Origin: Otis tarda
Lineage: Eukaryota > Chordata > Aves > Otidiformes > Otididae
Reading direction: 5' to 3'
Assembly: GCA_026413225.1 (NCBI GenBank)
Contig: CM048557.1
Span: forward strand, 62,114,987 to 62,178,986
Length of the DNA: 64,000 bases
Below are positions 24,312 through 34,507 of this stretch, piece by piece. Position numbers and translations under genes: made by a program. The notes under the pieces were generated by a model. That model had not been told where the DNA came from. It was given only the letters and a program-made list of their open reading frames with translations, and searched no databases. The stretch's first letter is position 1. Each line of letters opens with the position of its first letter.

Positions 24312-24837
24312 CAATGTGGGCCCCTCACTACAAGAAAGATATTGAAGCCCTGGAACGTGTCCAGAGAAGGGCAACAAAGCTGGTGAGGGGTCTGGAGCAC
24401 AAGTCTTATGAGGAGCAGCTGAGAGAGTTGGGATTGTTTAGTCTGGAGAAGAGGAGGCTCAGGGGAGATCTCATTGCACTCTATAGCTTCCTGAAGGCAG
24501 GTTGTGATGAACAGGGGTTTGGCCTCTTCTCCCAGGCAACAAGCAGGACCCGAGGAAATGGCCACAAGTTGTACCAGAGGAGGTTTAGATTGGAGGTGAG
24601 GAAAGAGAAGAGATCAGTGTAAGAGATCACTCTTTTTCTCCCAAAGAGTGGCCAGGCACTGGAATGGCCTGCCCAGGGAGGTGGTGGAGTCGCCGTCCCT
24701 GACAGTGTTCAAGAGGCGGCTTGATGAGAAGCTACAAGATACGGTTTAGTAGCTGTGGCAGCAATGGTAGTGGGAAGACGGTTGGACTAGATGACCTTAT
24801 AGGTCCCATCCAACCGTGTGATTCTATGATTCTATAG
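24312..24837 (+). mobile_element. CR1 LINE, 5'-truncated copy with ORF2 C-terminus and 3' UTR
   Basis: The translated part shows CR1 ORF2 hallmarks in order: [37 protein letters not shown] and [22 protein letters not shown] stop at 24620-24622 interrupts this frame. The continuation ([28 protein letters not shown]) is read in another frame and ends at the normal ORF2 stop, TAG at 24747-24749. The 3' untranslated region of about 88 bases differs from that of the copy at 57.4 kb. It reads TAGTAGCTGTGGCAGC, then GGTTGGACTAGATGACCTTA, and ends in GTGATTCTATGATTCTAT. This is a second subfamily. The copy lies about 60 bases downstream of another CR1 tail in the same orientation. Confidence 0.96.
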
Positions 24838-27630
24838 CATCTACTCTTCCCAACAAACAATTAGTCTTTCCTTTGTCAGGGACCTTTCCCCTCAGCCCTC
24901 AGCTGCTGGCATAGGCCCCTGCTTGCCTTCCAAGGGACTCATGCCACAAAGTCCAACTCCCAAGGGATAGGTTGTTCAACCTGAGTTGATGAGACAGAAC
25001 TGCTGGTGATTCTGTCTCAGAAAACAGAACTCTCTGCACCCTGGTATGGCAGGTGGGACTGAGTGCAACCTGCCAACTCGACTGCCTATGCTCTGTTCTG
25101 AAGAAACGACACCTGAACTTTTCCAGTAAGCACTTCATCCTTTCACTGGCTGCTTCTGGGAACTCCCAGTTGAATCACCCAACACTCTGCAGATGTGTGC
25201 ACATTTCCTACTGTTTCTCTCTGGAGAAACCAGTCTGTGTGTACCCTCTTAGAGCAAGTGAGATACATGGGCAAGGCCGATCAGCAAGATATCAGCCAGA
25301 CAGAAGAGTATTTTCAGGAACACGTCAGTCCGCAGGTCTGTCCCTTTTGCTGTCATATTGTGAACTGGAAGCGTCTGAGCCTTGAGAGGAAGGTGGTAAA
25401 TGAACACAAAGTATACTCTTAGAATGCATTTACTCCTTGTAGGAGCCACGAGCTTGTACTACTGTCATGTTCTAAAGACAGAGCCAAGTGGGTTATAACC
25501 ACATTGAGGACAACTGCAACTGACTGCCTTATCCATAACATCCAGGAAAAGGGAGAACAGGAGTTGGATTCAGAGGGAAGAGTACCCCCCCACGCCATGC
25601 AATCTTGCCCTATTGTACAAATTCACTTCACTAAGGAGCATTCTTAGTAGCTGGATGAAAGCATATCATGCAGATAAACATCTTTTCTTGCTACAAGACA
25701 GCGAGAAGATGAGATGTCCCATCAGTGCACTCCTTACTGCAAGGCTGGGTTTGCCAGGCTTCATATTGTTTGATCACATTGCACCTTCACTAGCAAGACT
25801 GAAAAGCCTCTCCAGTTGCCCTCTGCCAGATCTCTTCCACATGGAATTACCCACCTGTAGTCATTATGTCACTTCTCAACCTGCTGTCTGACAAGCAAAA
25901 ACCATCCTGGTCCTCACTCCACAATGCTCATTTTCCAGCTGCAGCCTCACTTCGCTGATTCTGCTCCACACCCTCCAGTGTCTTGTAACAGATGCAAAGC
26001 TGCTTTCCTGATTGCACCTCACTCCACCGTCCGTCCCTCTGTGAAAGAACTAGACTTTTCTTGTCACCTCACTGCATGTAGAGCATCTCTTGATGTTGTT
26101 GGCACCACTTCACAAAGCAATCTCCCATCCTGTAGGTAGACCTGAGGTTTGCTTGAGATGGAGAGCGTGCAGCTGTGCCAGGCTTTCCAGGAGCATTTGT
26201 CAGAGCATATGAAGTTTAAGTGAAAAGAAATGTAAAGAACAGGCTGACTATCCCTACCCCTCGCTAGCCAAGTTCTGCACATATTCCCAAGTAAAATTCC
26301 CAAATGAGGTCTCGGCACTCAACTCATTATCATCATAGAGTTCCCCTCAGACTGAAAGGTGTCCAGATAGAAGACAGACACTGTATCTAAGTAATATGGA
26401 TCACCAAAATCTGCCGCTACAACACAGCTGCTTTGGATGGGAATGCAGCAGCTATCCCAAGCCAGGAGTGTTACACAATCATTACCTAGAAAGGAGGAAA
26501 TCAACAAAACTTCTCTGGTTTAAATCACAGCAGAAAATTAAGTGAGTTAAAACTGGGCTTGGCCAACAACATTCAGACTTCAACATCTGGGAATGGGAGA
26601 TCATGGTGGTTCTAGTGGCCAAAAGCCACCAGGAAATTAAAAGTAGCTTGCTGCTTGGGAGGCTGGAGGCCAGCAGGGCCGTGGCCCATACTAGCACTGA
26701 ATTAGTCCTAGATTGACCCAGCCTGACAGCACATCCTGCAACATCTGGATTTCTTTGGATGCCTCTGCCAAGATGCATCTTGTTCCAAGCCTGCTGAGTT
26801 CATGAGACCTGAAGACAGACAGCTGGCTGAGAGCTGGCGGCATCAAAGGCAAGAACTGTGCTAAAAGCTGGGTTATCCGTTCACCAGCAATCACACGGGC
26901 ATCTGCACAGGCCAGGCACAGGCCGCCGGGGATGGTCCAGACTTCACTTGCATTAGCAGCCTCACTGCTGTGTGGCAATGGCAAGGTTGCATGGGGATGG
27001 CCAGGTCCCATCTCCATCCCTGACAGCTTTGCCCAGGGTGGCTGCACACGCGGAGCAGCTTACCTTCAAGCAAGCTCCAACAAGAGCAGCTGGCAGGGAG
27101 GGATTTGCCCTCCGTTACACAAGCTGATGGTGCGGGAGGGTGAGTCACGACACCTGGGAGGGCAGCTGAGCAAACGGGGCTCCCCTGGGAGAGATGCGCC
27201 TCCGTCTCTCCCTACTCATTCCCTGCGGCCCCTTGGGTCAATCTTGTCCGTGGGCACTAACTGCAGTTGAATATTCCCCATCTTTTGGGCAAACTTCCAC
27301 CAAAGAAGAGCGCTTTTCTACAGACCCACCACAGGGCATCTACATTGCAGCAAAACAACAGACTCTATTTGCAAAAAAAATCCTCCTTTTGACCATTGGG
27401 ATGGTCCTACAGGACACATGGATGCATAAGGACATGAGTGAATGCCACAGTCTCTGGTGGCCCCTGTGGCACTGGGTCATCATGGCTGGTGGAGCCGGTC
27501 GGGGTGTCCATGCTGGCCGTGGCATGCTAGGTGACACGCATTACAGGTGTTTCCTCAACAGCACATCTGCTTGGGCTGAATTTTTGAAGAAGGAAGACAA
27601 GCCCTGGTGTAGTGTTTTTGTGCACATGGA
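24838..27630. other. Non-coding stretch, no gene recognised
   Basis: No gene or mobile element was recognised. The frame that opens at 27194 and runs to 28003 (269 codons) crosses into the CpG pocket. Its translation lacks known domains and becomes rich in Arg, Gly and Glu because of the purine-rich, GC-rich DNA, so I do not call it a gene. Confidence 0.5.
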
Positions 27631-27633
27631 GGG

Positions 27634-27845
27634 CGTGCCGCGGAGCCAGAGTGTCTGGGACAGCCGCGGTCAGAGGAAGCCGCTGCGGCTGCTCGCGGAG
27701 GAGGAAGTCGGCGTCCCAAGGCTGGAGGCTGGGCGAGCGCTGGTTTTTCCCAGAGAGGAGGGGAGGTGGTGGAGGGGGAACCGGAGAAGGGAGCTCAGCC
27801 TAAGAAAAGAGCACGGAAGGAAGAGGCTCGGAGAGCGCACTCCTG
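27634..27845. promoter_or_regulatory. CpG-rich pocket, possible regulatory site
   Basis: I count 13 CpG dinucleotides between 27634 and 27740, including GCCGCGG, GCTCGCGG and GTCGGCG. A few more lie up to about 27845, around a purine-rich G tract near 27757-27780. This is the densest CpG cluster in the first half of the window. Such pockets in vertebrate DNA often mark promoters or enhancers that escape methylation. No TATA box, initiator or first exon was confidently recognised, so a regulatory role is inferred only. Confidence 0.3.
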
Positions 27846-27879
27846 ATGCAGATGTGGAGGAGAGGGCTGGGACAGGAGG

Positions 27880-27905
27880 TTGTCCCTACAGCTTGTCCCT
27901 ACAGA
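27880..27905 (+). repeat. 13-bp tandem duplication
   Basis: TTGTCCCTACAG occurs twice back to back with a single C between the copies, a 13-base period. It appears to be a slippage duplication. Confidence 0.8.
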
Positions 27906-28394
27906 GAGGAGGACGCAGCTTTTGCGATGTGTGGGAGAAAGGGCTGAAGTTTCAAGCTGGAGGGAGTGGAAGGAGCAGGGAAATATCAGGCAAATACGGC
28001 TAGGGAAGTGCTTCCAAGTGGAAAACAAGCCAGGAAATGGTGGCTGGAACTGGAGGGTAAAAGCTGAGTGGACTAGGAGAGAAGAAAATGTCACTGGTGA
28101 CTGAGACTCATCATCCAGTGCTGCCGTAAAGGTCCAGGCTGAAATGTATGTGAGTTGAGAGGCAATCTGGAGCAGCCAACGTGAGTAAAATCCAAAACTT
28201 TCCCCTCACGTATCTGTCGCAAACAAGCAATTGGTCTTACCTTGTATACCCAGGGCTTCACTTCAACATAGGTTTTTGTTTTGCTCAGTTAAAACCCTTA
28301 AGCTTTATCTGGCACCATTCAAGCCCGATGAAAGGGACCACAGGAGCAGGGAACGGGCATATATTTTTTTTCTGGAAAATCCCCACGTGCCTGT
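27906..28394. other. Non-coding stretch, no gene recognised
   Basis: The beginning is purine-rich on the plus strand and later mixed. No domain, RNA or repeat was recognised. Confidence 0.5.
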
Positions 28395-28455
28395 ACAGAA
28401 GCAGAGAGCAGACCAAAGTCACGCAGTCAGGAGCAGGCTAGAAACACCCAGCAGT
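28395..28455 (-). mobile_element. Possible MIR-type SINE fragment
   Basis: The plus strand reads like the antisense MIR core (CAAAGTCACGCAGTCAGGAGC then GGCTAGAAACACCCAGC), resembling the usual antisense order of a GTCACACAGC block followed by an AGAACCCAG block. The match covers only about 60 bases and no tRNA-like head is seen. It may be a chance resemblance. Confidence 0.35.
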
Positions 28456-30533
28456 ATGAGGGGTAGGTCACCAGCATGCGCCGTAGGTATCTCCTCCACT
28501 GCATGGAGAAGCCAAGCCAGCAAGTACTGGGTACGCAGCCCCCAGGGCAATGGCAACTAGCCATAGGGCAATGCCAGGGCAGGTTGTCTAGGGAGCTGGG
28601 GTAGGGGAAGAGGTCTGCTACGTTGCAGCCACACAGGATAGCTCCCAAAAAAGGGGTCAGAGAATGGTGCTTTCTGGATATGGGTTTTACTAATCAGTTC
28701 TGCTAAACCAAACTCAAGTGCTTCCTGCCCAGCTCAGCCCAGGACTAAAAACTGGGTCTGCTGGTGGATCCTAACATCTATATCCGTTTGAACGTACCCT
28801 AGAGATGTCCTAATGAACTACTGATGAGGTAAACTCCTTATTCAAGGATGGTGCAGCATTTAGCAACAGCCTACAGTGCAGCTGGCAGCACCCATGGTCT
28901 TTGCTTTCCGGTGCACAGCAATCCCTTGGTTTACTTTGCCTGGTCCCTGGCACTCACTGCCATCAAGGAGTTTGCAGAAACCGAGGTGCAAGATGACTGA
29001 TGCTAAAGCTCAGCAGCATCAGGACAGATCTGCAGGGATGTTGTGTTTGACTCAAGCTGGCTGGAGTTCAGCAGAGGGACGTGTAAGTGAAGAAGCGCGT
29101 CTTCACTGATGTGGTTCGTAAATTGTGGGCTGTGGGCCGAGTTTCTTGTGTTGGCCTCTGATGTGTACCCAGCAAGGTTTTAAAACAGGTTGCTCCAAGA
29201 AAAGCCAAAGAGGCCGTGCTGCGCTGCCCAGGGCTGCGTGTCTCGTGACTGGAGACGCTGGTGTCTGATAAAACACGAGATGCGGCTGTGGCTGGGCCAT
29301 TACGACATCTTCTGTAGACACTCTTCATGCCTGCCATGGCTGAGGTCATTTTGCAGCTTTTCCCTGCAAGCTAATGAGGTTTCTCTCTCCTTAAAGCAGA
29401 GACAAGTATTCACAGAAATATTAGGAGTGTAGCACATCTGAGAGCTCTCCCCTTCTGCCAAATGTTTGTTTCAAGTGACCAAAATGATCAGAATTGGACC
29501 TGGGGGAGGGGGAAAAAATGAAACAAACATGCTTGCAAATCCTTACTAGAGAAACTGCATGAAGCAAAGCCACAAAATTGTAACTTTTCTAAAATTATGT
29601 AGAGTTTTACTAAGGAGTGGTGTTTATTGTGGTTATCATGTACAGAATTTGGATGTATTAAATATTTCTGAAATTATATGGCACTCTGTTGTATGTTATT
29701 AATGTCTGTTTGGGGTATTTACCTGCAACAGCCTTAACAATTAAGTCTGTATAATTCTTGCTAAACCATCCTGCAAGGTCAGAATTGTGGTCTGTGCTTC
29801 AGCAAAGAGAAGAGCTGAGGTCCATGAAGAACAACTTGTCAAGCTGGAAAACATCTCCCATCACACATGGGAGAACAGATACTGGTTTTTCACACCAGCA
29901 TTGCTCCTAAGAGAGTCTGCAATACCTGTTCTGAATACTGGCAGTCTGTGAGAGGAGATGACAATGCCCCAGGCACTGAAGTAATTTGTAATAGCATGGA
30001 GCTGGCAATGGAAAATGTTCAAAAATGTCTTCCTACAAACAAGATCTAAATTCACCATTTCTGCTCCTGATAAGCAGTACCGTAGGCAGTTCTGGATGTC
30101 TTCTTGATTTCCGAATGTGACTTGGAGAGTGTTCATATTAATTACAAGTACAAAGAGCTTTGCAGGTTCTGCTGATGTGGATGGAAAAGCAAAATATATC
30201 CTGTCTTGCTTCATGATTCAGCCCCATAATTGGTGGTTTCAGTTCTGATGGCAAAAATCACCATGGTAGTAGAGATGCAGGAATAGTAAGCTGCTGTTCA
30301 GATTCCCAGCCCTATCTTTACTGTCTGAGTTGTAAACCTGAAACTTGTACAAAATAAAAGCTGTGTCATCTTTCTTAGCAGACAGGGAATTTATAGAGCG
30401 CAATATACAATTACCCTACAACATATATCCCTTCCTTTAGGAAAAGTAAACTCTTTCACTAGAACTTTCCATTAAATATGGAGAAACTAGTTTAAATGGA
30501 TTAAATATTTGTCACAGAAAAAAAATATTGGCA
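28456..30533. other. Non-coding stretch, no gene recognised
   Basis: No gene or mobile element was recognised. The part between about 29520 and 29760 is AT-rich, low in CpG and free of simple repeats. It has the general look of slowly changing non-coding DNA, but conservation cannot be judged from one sequence. Confidence 0.5.
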
Positions 30534-30626
30534 AATATATGTGCATATATGTATATATACACATACGTGTGTGTGTATATATATATATGCACACATATAT
30601 ACATACATAAAACCACACATACATAT
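30534..30626 (+). repeat. AT/CA-rich microsatellite
   Basis: This is an alternating purine-pyrimidine stretch of TA, TG and CA dinucleotides. It includes ACGTGTGTGTGTATATATATATATG and flanking ATACATACATA units. The repeat is compound and interrupted. Such tracts can adopt left-handed DNA and are usually polymorphic in length. Confidence 0.9.
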
Positions 30627-31639
30627 TTCCATGAGGTGGCCATTTCTCACTGCAGGAGCCTTCTGTTAGTGCTGGGTGCAGGTGTTAGCCTGCTAAAAAT
30701 AGTACATGCATGATGTTCAGGCAGCAGTTCTTATCAGCCCTGCTTGCCAGTGGCTGCATCCCCCCAAGTATTACTGAGCTTTTACAACTTGCCTGAATAG
30801 CTGAAAATAAGGACCTTAATCAAGAAAATTCAAGCTGGCCAGCTTGATCATAGGCACTTTTCTCCCTGCTTTCAGTCTGAAATCAGCTTTCTATGAAGCA
30901 GGGAGGAAAATCCCGATGAGAAACTAGTAAACGATGAGGAATGCACTCAATACAGAGATCCAAAGGGAAATAAAGGTGTGGCTTGTGTTTCATCTTCAAG
31001 CATGAGATGAGAGTGTGGCCATGAAATACCTCAAATAGAGACATTATCAAAACCTGAACCATGTTTTCTCTTACAGCAGCCTTTGTTTAGGGAATATGAC
31101 AGTAATGTCTAGAAATCAGAGCATTGCTGAACATATAGCAGAAGGAGATTTTTATACCTGTTGTGTCAATACACAGGACCAACAGTGAGCATCTACATGT
31201 GTTGGGCATCTATAGATTTTAAAAATATAGTCAGATTTTGCACAGGTGCCGTAGAGAACTGTAGAAATGAGCAGCAATCTACCCCAAGAACCTGTTCTGT
31301 TCAAGGAAGACTGTGTGGTCACTTGGTGACCTTTTTCCCTTTTTCCAGGGAAAATGCATATTCATACAGAGTTTTGGAGCCAGGAGGGACTGAGGCGCAG
31401 GGTGATGTAACCCCACCAGCTTGGATCTGGAAGCTGCACTGGGCCAGCACATCCACTTCTGGGTTTGACCCCACTGCAGCAAGCTTGGTTCAATCTGCAC
31501 CCACACTTACCAGCTGTGCCTTACCAGTGAGAGTGCTTGTTCACTGGAAGAAACTGGGAAGGGAGTTGTTAGCACCTGCCTCTTTGGTCTGCCTGGAAGC
31601 TTTGCTGTATCCCGAATCCAAGTTATAGGGCTCAGCTCA
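30627..31639. other. Non-coding stretch, no gene recognised
   Basis: No gene was recognised. It contains an 18-base perfect palindrome at 30830-30847, listed separately. The 155-codon frame at 31161-31628 has no recognisable motif. Confidence 0.5.
30830..30847. repeat. 18-bp perfect palindrome
   Basis: TCAAGCTGGCCAGCTTGA reads the same on both strands with no spacer. It could be a dimer binding site or a chance occurrence. I estimate that fewer than one such 18-base palindrome is expected by chance in a window this long. Confidence 0.9.
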
Positions 31640-31722
31640 GGGGTCACTGGATGAAATACCTGTAACACGGAGGAGGTCAGTCTAGGTGACCTAACTGTCC
31701 CCTTTGGCCTTACGCTCTATGA
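31640..31722 (+). mobile_element. Ancient CR1-clade LINE 3' tail
   Basis: The sequence follows the well-known amniote CR1 3' end: TCACTGGATGAAATACC, then GGAGGAGGTCAGTCTAGG, then CCTTTGGCCTTACGCTC and TATGAA. Younger copies in reptiles read along the lines of GGAGGTCAGACTAGATGATC and TTCTGGCCTT. No coding part remains. Divergence suggests an insertion that predates modern bird orders. Confidence 0.72.
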
Positions 31723-32258
31723 ATACTCCTGCAAGACCAACTGCCTTAATCCCTTACCAAAGAGATGGGGGTATACTGATCTTCTCTCGTAAGACTTTCC
31801 ATCTCCATTACGGTGCACGCTCTTAAGCAGCTCACGTTCACCCATATGGTCAAGCACATACTTTACATTTGTCTTCTGCTCTGGTGTTAATGATCCTACC
31901 AGATGCATCCACATATGACTGCAGGAAATTCACCCAGCATGTGCAGTCATTTTGGAATAGTGCATCGAGTAAGAGATACCGGCTTTCAGGGATTGAGTGG
32001 GGGGAACTTGTATTGACTCATTCCAGCAAATTTCAGAGAATGAAAGACAAATAGGTGAATTCTCTTCTTTCAGGCAAAGTTTTCTGCCACTGACACAAGT
32101 GTCCCTTCAAACAAAGGATTTTTCCCCTCCTCAGATGTTCTGCAGACACTGAATTTGTAATATCTGATAGCATACATTTCCATAGCAACAAACAGTGATG
32201 ACCCAAACACAGGATTATGTGACTTCACTCAGAGTCGAGCAGAATATGAACAAGGATA
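31723..32258. other. Non-coding stretch, no gene recognised
   Basis: No gene, RNA or repeat was recognised between the ancient CR1 tail and the MIR copy. Confidence 0.5.
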
Positions 32259-32390
32259 CTGATAGCTAATACTTTCCACTTCTGTGGCACCTCCCCACAG
32301 AGTATTTCAGGGAGCTTTACGCACATCATCCTCAATTTGCAGATGGAGAAATGAATAGGAGAAGAAGTGACCTATTCTGAGAACAACAAG
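32259..32390 (-). mobile_element. MIR-type SINE fragment
   Basis: The plus strand follows the antisense MIR consensus in order. It has TGATAGCTAATACTTTCCAC, a GGCACC block, GGAGCTTTACGCACATCATC and CTCAATTTGCAGATGGAGAA, and ends AGAAGTGACCTATTCTGAG. MIRs are tRNA-derived SINEs mobilised in the past by L2-type LINEs and shared widely among amniotes. About 130 bases survive, covering the core and 3' region. No polymerase III promoter boxes are recognisable, so it is inactive. Confidence 0.75.
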
Positions 32391-32711
32391 GGAGGCTGGC
32401 CTCAGAGCTCCCGGGAAGGAGAAGAAGAGTGGCAAAGGCCAGATCTTCTGGACTGCAAGCAGCACATGGAGCTGATAAAGTCCTGCTCTCCCCCATCCCT
32501 GAGAGCTGCTTTCTTTGGGATAACGTGTCCACCTGGCTGCTTGCCATCCCCTCTATCTGTTCCCTCAGAGGTCTCTCTGGGGTAAAATGGCATTTATAGG
32601 TCCAGCAGCCCTCTGTTAGCATGCAAGGGGTTGGTGTTACCCCTTCCTAACACTGTTGTGACCAGGCCCAAAGGCATGGAGATTTCATTCATTTAAAGTG
32701 ATTTACTTCAG
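32391..32711. other. Spacer upstream of candidate exon
   Basis: No gene or repeat was recognised. Its final bases, TTTACTTCAG, form the possible splice acceptor of the candidate exon that follows. The tract before it (CATTCATTTAAAGTGATTTACTTCAG) is only moderately pyrimidine-rich. Confidence 0.5.
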
Positions 32712-33101
32712 GTGATGCGAAGACAGAGGTGGTTTACAAATACAGGGTGCTTGGCCTCAGACCTGAAATACATGAAATGCAAATCCAGGAGATTAAACTT
32801 CAGGAATGAGATGTTAAAGAAGCAGCTGGGTGAACAAGCACCATGCAGTGCTCTGCTGGAGCGGAGGGAGGAGGGAGAGATCCCAGTGTCTGAACTTATG
32901 CAACACATCGTGGAAAACAACCTGTATCTCACTGACGGCGAGTTGAAAAGACTGTTACATCTTCAGAAACTCAAGGAGTCTTTTAATTTCAAAAGGAATG
33001 TAATGAAAATGATAAAAGGAAGCACTTCCCTATCTCTCCTCCCTCAGATAATTGGGTGTAAATACCAACTTCTTTTCATGCATCAAACCTTTTATCTGTA
33101 A
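32712..33101 (+). CDS. Candidate terminal exon with EF-hand-like segment (unnamed)
   Basis: I do not recognise a specific gene. The frame encodes about 129 residues that look more protein-like than any other frame in the window, rich in Lys, Glu and Leu. It begins after a possible acceptor (TTACTTCAG, ending at 32711) and is closed upstream in the same frame by TAA at 32694-32696. Residues about 52-75 read LERREEGEIPVSEL, then ENNLYLTDGELKRLL. Their spacing resembles a degenerate EF-hand loop (acidic at 1 and 5, Gly at 6, Ile at 8, Glu at 12) followed by the exiting helix. Basic segments flank it (YMKCKSRRLNFRNEM and FNFKRNVMKM). The stop is at 33099-33101, and an AATAAA signal lies 60 bases downstream at 33161-33166, so a last exon with a short 3' UTR is possible. 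No upstream exon was found. It could be a decayed exon, a pseudogene or chance. The start would come from splicing, not from the GTG at 32712. Confidence 0.35.
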   Translation: MMRRQRWFTNTGCLASDLKYMKCKSRRLNFRNEMLKKQLGEQAPCSALLERREEGEIPVSELMQHIVENNLYLTDGELKRLLHLQKLKESFNFKRNVMKMIKGSTSLSLLPQIIGCKYQLLFMHQTFYL

Positions 33102-33160
33102 TTAGAATTGGCTTCATCCAGATCCACTGGTATCCCATGCAAAGAGAGTTCTGATGGTGT

Positions 33161-33166
33161 AATAAA
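33161..33166 (+). promoter_or_regulatory. Polyadenylation signal candidate (AATAAA)
   Basis: A canonical AATAAA hexamer lies 60 bases after the stop of the candidate exon. It is followed by a T/G-rich stretch (TGTGATTATTTATTTATTG) that could serve as the downstream element. The hexamer is common by chance in AT-rich DNA, so its value depends on whether the exon is real. Confidence 0.3.
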
Positions 33167-33461
33167 ATGCCATGTGATTATTTATTTATTGTTCTAATAC
33201 ATGTCAGAACAACTTCCAGAGATTTGTCTGGGTTTAGAAATGAAGCTCTGAAAGGCTGCTCTAAGCTGAAGCCCCAGAAGAGGTCCTTTTGTGCGTCTCT
33301 GCGAGACTGTGATATCATGGTTTCTGTTCCCTGTGTTCAGAGAACAGTGGGAAATTCACTCAATGAAGCACTTGGACATGCGTTTACCTCCAAGTATTGT
33401 AGAAACTCCCTTTAGAAACCAGGAGAAGTTAACCACATGCTAAAACCATGCTTGAAATAAC

Positions 33462-33492
33462 CTGGTTTTTTTTTTAAAAAAAAACAAAACCA
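33462..33492. repeat. T-run/A-run imperfect palindrome
   Basis: CTGG followed by ten T residues is mirrored by nine A residues, one C, four A and CCAG. The two arms can pair over almost their full length, giving a cruciform or hairpin with one bulge. It could also be a paired homopolymer expansion. Confidence 0.8.
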
Positions 33493-34490
33493 GATCAAAT
33501 AAAACATTTCTTACAACTCTAAGAGTCTGTTTCTTCTGGGACTACTTGAAGACTTCTTTTATAGGAAAGCAAAAGGATAATTCTGGGGGAAAGGGGCCAG
33601 AGTCACAGAGGTCTTTGGAAGTGTGTGTAGGATAGGGACACGGGGACTGGATGCTACTGGTGTGCCACAATGAGTCGGATGCTCACCAACTGCATGGAAA
33701 TCTCCTTTGCTGCACTGGGAGAGCCACATAAACCTCGGCTCTTCCTTCCTTCCCTCCGGGTTTGTGCCCCAAGCAGAGCGCTGGTTGCACAAAACCGCTT
33801 TTTTAGAGTATCTCGCAGAAGGTTGTATCTTGCAGGGAGGCTGTCAGAAATCCGTGTGATGTAAACTCCACCTTGAAGCAAATAAGTGGTTTCTTACGTT
33901 AGTAATCCTGAGCCAGATATAACGGGAGGAGAGTTTCTGTTTAGACCTGCAGATGTGTCATTTCTTACAAGAGCATCAGAGAAAAGTGTCCTATGCTCAG
34001 TCTGCATCTTCTCACCAGAAATAAACTTCCCATCACCTTTTCTCTTTTTTCCCTCCCATTTGAGATAAGTTTGGATTTAAAAAAAAATGTACTTGGTTAC
34101 TCTCAGGGCCTTTTAGAGGGAGCTAATAATATTCTGTGACAAAAGACCTGGCTGGCTTTAGGGTGGAATTTCTGAGCAGCAGACCTCGCTGAGGATTTGA
34201 GGCAATCCTGTATCCAGTTGCCATCCTGGTTCAGGAAATGCTGTCTATGTGTAGCAAAAAAAGGTGCAGCGTAAACCAACCAAGTGTTAAAGTTCTCAGC
34301 AAGCTCATAAATTAACATCCACTATGAAAGAAAATACGTCTACGTTACTGCATGCAGTTATTGCACATCTCTGCTGGAGAACAGCTGCAAAATCCCTGAG
34401 CAGCTACTGGAGCTGCGGTCTCCGCTGCTCGACTCAAAGAGATTTTAGCTATGGCTCACATACCCTCTTCAGAGTCAAACTGGGCTTTGG

Positions 34491-34507
34491 AAAAAAAAAA
34501 AAAAAAA
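34491..34507 (+). repeat. Poly-A tract (17 A)
   Basis: An uninterrupted run of 17 A residues is followed by CACACCAC. No recognisable retroposon lies upstream. Confidence 0.9.

Noticed and set aside
24272-24622. 116-codon frame as a host gene
   Set aside because: It is the C-terminal end of CR1 ORF2 ([22 protein letters not shown]) and belongs to the LINE copy.
27194-28003. 269-codon plus-strand frame
   Set aside because: The translation has no recognisable domain and becomes Arg/Gly/Glu-rich where the DNA is purine- and CpG-rich. No splice or promoter context was recognised. Probably open by composition.
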